Below are positions 53,318 to 58,468 of a DNA stretch of 58,468 nucleotides, piece after piece. The stretch lies in contig NZ_QXXA01000017.1 in the NCBI RefSeq assembly GCF_009911265.1, forward strand, positions 1 to 58,468. Reading direction: 5' to 3'. The stretch's first letter is position 1. The number at the start of each line of letters is the position of its first letter. Both the position numbers and the translations under genes were made by a program. The notes under the pieces were generated by a model. That model did no database searches. It was given only the letters and a program-made list of their open reading frames with translations, and had not been told where the DNA came from. Origin of the DNA: Senegalia massiliensis. GTDB taxonomy: Bacteria > Bacillota > Clostridia > Tissierellales > SIT17.

Positions 53318-54158
53318 TGGTAAAGGGGGAACAGGAAAGACTACTATTGCAAGTAGTTTTGTAAAACTTTCAGAAGATAAAGTTTTTGCAGATTGTGATG
53401 TGGATGCCCCAAACTTACACCTTGTAATAGATGATTTAAGCAAATCTATTACTAAAGATTATTATGGAATGGATAAATCATATATCCATAGTGATATATG
53501 TATAAGTTGTGGAAAATGTTTCGATAATTGTAGATTTGATGCAATAGTAAAAAAAGAAGATAGTTATAAAATAGATACTTATAGTTGTGAGGGATGTGGA
53601 GTTTGTGAATTAGTTTGTCCAGTGAATGCAGCTAAATTACAACCTGATATAGCAGGAAGACTAGATCTTTATACTGAAGATAAAGTATTTTCAACAGCAG
53701 AACTTAAAATGGGAAGTGGGACTTCAGGGAAATTGGTAACCAAAGTAAAAGAGAGGTTAAATATGCCAATTACAAGAGGAAAATTAGCAATAATAGATGG
53801 TTCACCAGGAATAGGTTGTCCAGTTATTGCTTCAATAACTGGTGTAGATATGGTTTTAGTTGTAGCTGAACCTTCTATATCTGGAATAACTGATATGAAA
53901 AGAATTGTTGAAACATCATATAAATTTGGAATCAAAACTGCTATATGTATAAATAAATATGATGTTAATATTGATAAAAGTCAAGAAATTGAATATTTTT
54001 GCAAAAATAATGAAATACCTATGATAGGTAAATTACCATTTGATAGAAATGCCATTAAAGCTATAAATATTGGAAAGACTATTGTAGATATTGATTGTGA
54101 AATAGGGGAAAAAGTAAAAGATGTATTTAATCAAGCTATAAAAATATTAAACACATAA
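53295..54158 (+). CDS. MinD/ParA-type ATPase with ferredoxin domain, second copy
   Basis: A 287-residue paralogue of the preceding protein: LSGKGGTGKTTIASS, CISCGKCFDNC, CEGCGVCELVCP and IIDGSPGIGCPV. It overlaps the first ATPase gene by 23 bp with AAGGAGGTGTGGC upstream, so they are made together and may form a heterodimer. Confidence 0.9.
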   Translation: MQKLLILSGKGGTGKTTIASSFVKLSEDKVFADCDVDAPNLHLVIDDLSKSITKDYYGMDKSYIHSDICISCGKCFDNCRFDAIVKKEDSYKIDTYSCEGCGVCELVCPVNAAKLQPDIAGRLDLYTEDKVFSTAELKMGSGTSGKLVTKVKERLNMPITRGKLAIIDGSPGIGCPVIASITGVDMVLVVAEPSISGITDMKRIVETSYKFGIKTAICINKYDVNIDKSQEIEYFCKNNEIPMIGKLPFDRNAIKAINIGKTIVDIDCEIGEKVKDVFNQAIKILNT

Positions 54159-54174
54159 AATAGGAGGAGTTTAA

Positions 54175-54531
54175 ATGAAAATTGCAGTAGCTAGTGAAAA
54201 AGATTTAGTAACAGAGCATTTTGGTCATTGTGAGAATTTTAATATTTATGAGGTGGAAGGAAATAATATTATTAAAAATGAATCTATAACAAATCCAGGA
54301 CATAAGCCAGGATTTTTACCTAATTTTTTAAATGATTTAGGAGTTAATGTTATAATTTCAGGAGGAATGGGAGCTGGAGCTATAAATATATTTAACAATA
54401 AAAATATAGAAGTAATAACTGGAGCTCACGGTAATGCAAGAAAATTAGTAGAAAGTTATATAACTGGAGAATTAGTATCAACTGACTCAATATGTCATCA
54501 GCATATTCATCACGAAGAATGTAATGAGTAA
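54175..54531 (+). CDS. NifX/NifB-type domain protein, second copy
   Basis: A 118-residue protein: MKIAVASEKDLVTEHFGHCENF, short variable part, ISGGMGAGAINIFNNKNI, and a His-rich C-terminus (CHQHIHHEEC) that could bind metal. AGGAGGAGTTTAA precedes the ATG. Ends the DUF134-NifX-MinD-MinD-NifX operon. Confidence 0.88.
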   Translation: MKIAVASEKDLVTEHFGHCENFNIYEVEGNNIIKNESITNPGHKPGFLPNFLNDLGVNVIISGGMGAGAINIFNNKNIEVITGAHGNARKLVESYITGELVSTDSICHQHIHHEECNE

Positions 54532-54585
54532 CAAAAAATATCCATAGTAATACTATATATCATAACTATTAATAGAGGTGAGACT

Positions 54586-55857
54586 ATGGAAATTTTAAAA
54601 TTAGGTTCCAGAGGTAATAAAGTTAAGATAGTTCAAAGTGTTTTATCTAAAATAGGATATAATCCTGGAGCTATTGATGGTATATATGGTATTAATACAC
54701 AAAGGGCAGTTATGAGATTTCAAAATGATAATGGATTAATAAGTGATGGTATAGTAGGTCCAAATACATGGAGTTTATTGGAACGATTTATTTTAGGATA
54801 TGATAATTATACTATTAAGCAAGGAGATACTTTCTATAGCATAGCTAATAAATATTATACCAATGTCAATTCTATAATAGTAGCAAATCCTGATTTGGAT
54901 CCAAATAATTTAATTGTGGGGACAAAAATAGTTGTGCCATATGGTATTGATGTAGTGTTAACTGATGTAGGATATACTTATGAGTTATTAGAAAAAAATA
55001 TAGAAGGGTTAAAAGCAAGATATCCTTTTTTAGAAGTTGGAACAATAGGAAAATCAGTACTTGGAAAAAATTTATATTATATAAGATTAGGCAATGGACC
55101 TAATGAAGTATTTTATAATGCTAGTCATCATTCATTGGAATGGATAAATTCTCCAGTTATGATGAGTTTTACAGAAAATTTTTTAGAAGCTTTTGTAAAC
55201 AATAATTTTATTAGAGGATATAACATAAATGATATCTGGGAATCAAGCAGTATTTATATAGTTCCTATGGTAAATCCTGATGGAGTAGATGTTGTAATAA
55301 ATGGTATAACACCTGAAAATCCATATTATGAAGAAATATTAGAATGGAATGATACAGGTGAACCACTATCTAAAGTTTGGAATGCAAATATAAGGGGGGT
55401 AGACTTAAATAGAAATTATCCAGCTAATTGGGAAGAAGCTAAAGATCAGGAAGCTGAACTTGGAGTAACAGGACCAGGACCTACACGATATGGAGGTTCT
55501 TCTCCCTTATCAGAACCGGAAACGAAAGCTATGGTTGATTTTACTAGAGAACATAATTTTAAAATGACACTTGCTTATCATACTCAAGGAAGGGTAATAT
55601 ATTGGCAATATCTTGATTTCAATCCTCCTAATGCTAGGGCTATTGGTGAAGTATTTTCAAATATAACAGGATATAGATTATCAGATGTACCTTATGCTGC
55701 AGCATTTGCTGGTTATAAGGATTGGTTTATAAAGGAATATAACCTTCCAGGATATACATTTGAAACAGGACTTGGAGAAAATCCACTACCTATATCTCAA
55801 TTTAATAGGATATATAGTGAAAATGAAGAGGTATTATTACTTTCACCTATAATATAA
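54586..55857 (+). CDS. PG-binding/LysM/M14 carboxypeptidase
   Basis: A 423-residue three-domain protein. Residues 1-65 are a peptidoglycan-binding type 1 domain (LKLGSRGNKVKIVQSVLSKI, GIYGINTQRAV). Residues 74-118 are LysM (YTIKQGDTFYSIANKYY). From 125 on is an M14 zinc peptidase: NASHHSLEW (HxxE), VDLNRNYP, LAYHTQG and the Glu in FETGLGENPLP. It resembles gamma-D-glutamyl-L-DAP peptidase I. No signal peptide is seen, which fits a mother-cell or lytic protein. AGAGGTGAGACT precedes the ATG. Confidence 0.92.
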   Translation: MEILKLGSRGNKVKIVQSVLSKIGYNPGAIDGIYGINTQRAVMRFQNDNGLISDGIVGPNTWSLLERFILGYDNYTIKQGDTFYSIANKYYTNVNSIIVANPDLDPNNLIVGTKIVVPYGIDVVLTDVGYTYELLEKNIEGLKARYPFLEVGTIGKSVLGKNLYYIRLGNGPNEVFYNASHHSLEWINSPVMMSFTENFLEAFVNNNFIRGYNINDIWESSSIYIVPMVNPDGVDVVINGITPENPYYEEILEWNDTGEPLSKVWNANIRGVDLNRNYPANWEEAKDQEAELGVTGPGPTRYGGSSPLSEPETKAMVDFTREHNFKMTLAYHTQGRVIYWQYLDFNPPNARAIGEVFSNITGYRLSDVPYAAAFAGYKDWFIKEYNLPGYTFETGLGENPLPISQFNRIYSENEEVLLLSPII

Positions 55858-55860
55858 AAA

Positions 55861-55904
55861 TAAAGCGTATTAACTTTTATAGTTATAAAAGTTAATACGC
55901 TTTA
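55861..55904. terminator. Perfect 21-bp hairpin, bidirectional terminator
   Basis: TAAAGCGTATTAACTTTTAT plus A pairs exactly with its complement around a GT loop, between the M14 peptidase gene and convergent LysR gene. Confidence 0.85.
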
Positions 55905-56789
55905 TAATTTTAATAGAAATTCATTTAATCTTTTTTCATAATAATTTAATTCATATTTTCTTCTTTTAATAACTGAATATTTATAGCTAAGAAAATCTTT
56001 TCTATTAGCATTATTTATGTGAATTTCTTTTAATAAATTATTTTTTAATTCAATATACATGCTTGATTTGGGGAAAAATGTAAATCCGCATCCATTGATT
56101 ATAGAAGACTTTGTTATGCTTACGCAATTAGTACTGAATAATATATTAAAATTATTTATATCTAAGTCATTTGCTCGGGCAAAGTTATCTAATAGTTTAT
56201 ACATTTTAGATTGCTTTTCTCTAATTATTATAGGAATTTCACTTAATTGTTTAATATCTATTGAATCATGAGGGTAATCTTTATTTGTAAAGAGTAATAA
56301 TTCATCATTAAAAAATTCTAGCTGTTCTAGATTATCTAAAGGTAATTGACTTAAAATAATACCAATATTATAATCGTGATTCGACACTTTATTTATTACA
56401 TCTAAAGAATTATAAGTATCAATTTTAATTTGTGCTTTACTATGAATATCTTTGAAATTATGGATTTTAGATGCAAAATAGCTAGAGCCAAAACTTTTAC
56501 AAACAGCTATAGATAATAAATCTTTTAATTTGTCTAATTCTTCTATACTATTATGCATGTTTTCTTCAAGAGCAAAAATTGATTTTGAATAATCAAAAAC
56601 TATCTCTCCAGTAGCAGTAAGTAAAACACCTTTATTTGAGCGTTTCAATAATGAAGAGCCTAATTCATCTTCTAACCTATTTAATTGATTACTAAGGGCT
56701 GGTTGAGAAATATGAAGTTTTTTACTAGCTTTTGAAATACTATTAGATTTTGCAATCCAATAAAAAGATTTTAGATATTCTAAATTCAT
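55902..56789 (-). CDS. LysR-family transcriptional regulator
   Basis: A 295-residue LysR regulator. The helix-turn-helix is seen in NSISKASKKLHISQPALSNQ and LNRLEDELGSSLLKR, residues 15-52. The effector domain starts near 90. It is divergent from the YeeE/YedE transporter with 226 bp between, the usual layout for a LysR regulator and its target; a sulfur-related effector is inferred. GGAGATGGAAGT precedes the ATG on the minus strand. Confidence 0.92.
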   Translation of the reverse strand: MNLEYLKSFYWIAKSNSISKASKKLHISQPALSNQLNRLEDELGSSLLKRSNKGVLLTATGEIVFDYSKSIFALEENMHNSIEELDKLKDLLSIAVCKSFGSSYFASKIHNFKDIHSKAQIKIDTYNSLDVINKVSNHDYNIGIILSQLPLDNLEQLEFFNDELLLFTNKDYPHDSIDIKQLSEIPIIIREKQSKMYKLLDNFARANDLDINNFNILFSTNCVSITKSSIINGCGFTFFPKSSMYIELKNNLLKEIHINNANRKDFLSYKYSVIKRRKYELNYYEKRLNEFLLKL

Positions 56790-57015
56790 ACTTCCATCTC
56801 CTTAGCTTAAAATTTAACTGCTATAAATATTATCAATATTGTATAAATTTTATCTAATTTACTATTATCATCTATCAGTATATACTATAACTGTAATCAC
56901 GTAAAGCTATATATATATAAGTTAAAAATCAAACAATAAGGAGGGAGTATTTACTAATTTACAAAAATAATAACGCAACAATATGTTAATTTTAAATCAA
57001 TCGGAGGTGTATATT

Positions 57016-58341
57016 GTGATAAACACAGAAGTTTCTAGCAATAAGATAGGTGGAAAAAGAAAAAATTTAGACAGTAGTAATGCTATAGAAAATATCATTG
57101 GATTCATTATTTTACTATTAACAGTATTAATTGGAAATGTTTTTTTAAAGACGGATATGTTATTTTTTAGATTATTAATAGGATTAGCTTTAGGATATAC
57201 TCTGACTAGAGCATATAGCGGGTTTGCAGGAAGCATAAATAGAGCCTATGCAACAGGTTCAACTAAATTAATGAGAACTTTAATGTTTATGTTCTTTATT
57301 TCAGCATTTGCAACATCTGCATTTTTATATAATTCTGATCCTACTTCCTATAATTTATGGGTAAACCCAATAAATTTAGGATTGATTTTAGGAGGATTAT
57401 TATTCGGATTTGGTATGACATTTTCTGCATGTTGTGCATCAGGAGTACTTACTGATTTAATAACTGGATTACCAAGAGCATTAATAACATTAGTATTTTT
57501 TAGTTTAGGAATATTTGTAGGATTTCCAATACAAAAAACAGCATCATTTGTTACAAATTCATGGGTAGTTTCAAGTACAGGTAAAGAATTATCTGGAGGA
57601 GTATTTTTACCAGATTTATTTAAATGGGATGGACTTCAAGGTTATTTAGGATCACTTTTGCTTATAGGACTATTTTGCTTAATAGTTGTTTCAATATCAT
57701 ATAAGTATGAAAGATATAGAAAAAGAAATAATAGTTATACTCAACATCCTACTGAAAAACTTCAAGATGAATATTTAATGGAAGATAGTTCAAATTATAG
57801 TTTATTTAGTAAAGAATCATATAACAAACTTTTTATAAAACCTTGGACTTTAAAGCAAGGTGCAGTAGTAATAACATTATTATTTGTAATATTAATGGGA
57901 GTAACTAAAGCTGGTTGGGGAGCATCAACTCCTTATGGAATATGGTTTGGTAAGTTTTTAATGAATTTTGGAATATCTGCTGATTCAATTTCAGAGTTTA
58001 CTAAGATGCCAGCAGATGTATTTAACTTACCGTTTTTTGAACATCCAATAACGGTCCAAAACGTTGGAATCATAATAGGAACAGCAATTTATTTATTTAC
58101 TGCTGGTATATTTAAAAAAATGTTTACTTCAGAATTAAATATAACTGGGAAGCAATTTTTATTATTTGCATTAGGTGGAATTACTATGGGATTAGGTACT
58201 CGTTTAGCTAATGGATGTAATGTAGGAGCTTTATATACACCTATAGCTAATTTCTCTCTATCTGGATGGGTATTTTTAATCTTCATGGTAAGTGGTGGAA
58301 TTATAGGAAATATGTTTGCTAAAAAAATGTATAGTAAATAA
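57016..58341 (+). CDS. YeeE/YedE-family sulfur (thiosulfate-type) transporter
   Basis: A 441-residue membrane protein with about twelve hydrophobic segments in two YeeE repeats. The conserved Cys lie in FGFGMTFSACCASGVL and GLGTRLANGCNVGALY, as in the thiosulfate channel TsuA/YeeE. Selenium-linked YedE is an alternative. GTG 57016 is used since GGAGGTG is 6 bases upstream; an in-frame ATG at 56983 lacks a site. Likely regulated by the LysR protein and co-transcribed with the flavoprotein that follows. Confidence 0.9.
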   Translation: MINTEVSSNKIGGKRKNLDSSNAIENIIGFIILLLTVLIGNVFLKTDMLFFRLLIGLALGYTLTRAYSGFAGSINRAYATGSTKLMRTLMFMFFISAFATSAFLYNSDPTSYNLWVNPINLGLILGGLLFGFGMTFSACCASGVLTDLITGLPRALITLVFFSLGIFVGFPIQKTASFVTNSWVVSSTGKELSGGVFLPDLFKWDGLQGYLGSLLLIGLFCLIVVSISYKYERYRKRNNSYTQHPTEKLQDEYLMEDSSNYSLFSKESYNKLFIKPWTLKQGAVVITLLFVILMGVTKAGWGASTPYGIWFGKFLMNFGISADSISEFTKMPADVFNLPFFEHPITVQNVGIIIGTAIYLFTAGIFKKMFTSELNITGKQFLLFALGGITMGLGTRLANGCNVGALYTPIANFSLSGWVFLIFMVSGGIIGNMFAKKMYSK

Positions 58342-58391
58342 TCATACAATAGATAATTATATTTTTTAAATTTTTATAAGAGGTGATAGTT

Positions 58392-58468
58392 GTGAGTAAA
58401 AGAATTTTAGTAGTAGGAGGAGTAGCTGGAGGAGCATCAGCTGCAGCAAGAGCAAGAAGAATAGATGA
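58392..58468 (+). CDS. CoA-disulfide-reductase-like FAD oxidoreductase, N-terminal part
   Basis: A GTG at 58392 preceded by AGAGGTGATAG opens a frame running off the window. The 25 visible residues, SKRILVVGGVAGGASAAAR onward, are the FAD-binding N-terminus of CoA-disulfide reductases/NADH oxidases. With the YeeE transporter it suggests import and reduction of thiosulfate or persulfide. Confidence 0.8.
   Translation, partial: MSKRILVVGGVAGGASAAARARRID

Noticed and set aside
1-58468. Mobile elements, CRISPR arrays, tRNA or rRNA genes
   Set aside because: I saw no transposase or integrase motif, no regularly spaced repeats and no clover-leaf or rRNA sequence by eye. A covariance-model scan would be needed to exclude tRNA fully.

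Overview
The window is low-GC, AT-rich DNA from an endospore-forming anaerobic Firmicute of the Clostridia/Tissierellia type. I infer this from a spore photoproduct lyase, a CotF-type coat protein, a SigI-like fragment, strong GGAGG ribosome sites with frequent TTG/GTG starts, tandem guanine-PRPP riboswitches and a large one-chain PurL. I saw no tRNA, rRNA, transposase, prophage or CRISPR array. The species cannot be named from this evidence.

Layout. 1-5.3 kb: the end of a CapA-like gene, a VCBS-repeat protein, a cupin, spore photoproduct lyase, a frameshifted SigI-like gene and two small membrane proteins. 5.3-16.6 kb: a purine operon, purC-purL-purE-purF-purM-purN-purH-purD, with one guanine/PRPP tandem riboswitch before purC and a second near-identical unit between purC and purL. 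16.6-22.8 kb: dps, tcdA and a five-gene acetyl-branch diaminopimelate operon. 22.9-31.5 kb: two threonine-aldolase-like enzymes, an alanine-glyoxylate-type aminotransferase, two methyltransferases, ammonia-dependent nadE, an EamA exporter, cardiolipin synthase and a CotF-like protein. 31.5-38.6 kb: fba, a TetR-regulated ABC exporter, ywbE, a small sulfite/nitrite-reductase-like protein and a DUF523/DUF1722 protein. 38.9-51.3 kb: a surface polysaccharide locus from priming transferase to Wzz/kinase fusion. 51.4-54.5 kb: a Cys-repeat microprotein, then DUF134, NifX, two ferredoxin-type MinD ATPases and a second NifX. 54.6-58.5 kb: a LysM/M14 peptidase, a LysR regulator divergent from a YeeE/YedE sulfur transporter, and the start of a CoA-disulfide-reductase-like flavoprotein.

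The most notable signal is in the purine operon. Both glutamine-dependent enzymes appear to have lost their glutaminase activity while the synthetase halves look intact. PurL carries Gly, Ser and Asp where the glutaminase Cys-His-Glu triad should be. PurF has Ser in place of its N-terminal nucleophile Cys and Asp in place of the oxyanion Asn. PurE comes without PurK and carries AGK where class I enzymes have AGG. Together these suggest purine synthesis running directly on free ammonia and perhaps CO2, which would fit a cell living in ammonia-rich conditions. This is inference from residues and needs structural alignment and assay.

Other points worth a second look are a poly-A9 frameshift at the start of the Wzy polymerase gene, a T5 frameshift in the SigI-like gene, a probable AUU/AUC start in purC, paired palindromic operators around the DUF134 and TetR promoters, and a 59-residue protein built of RCG repeats.
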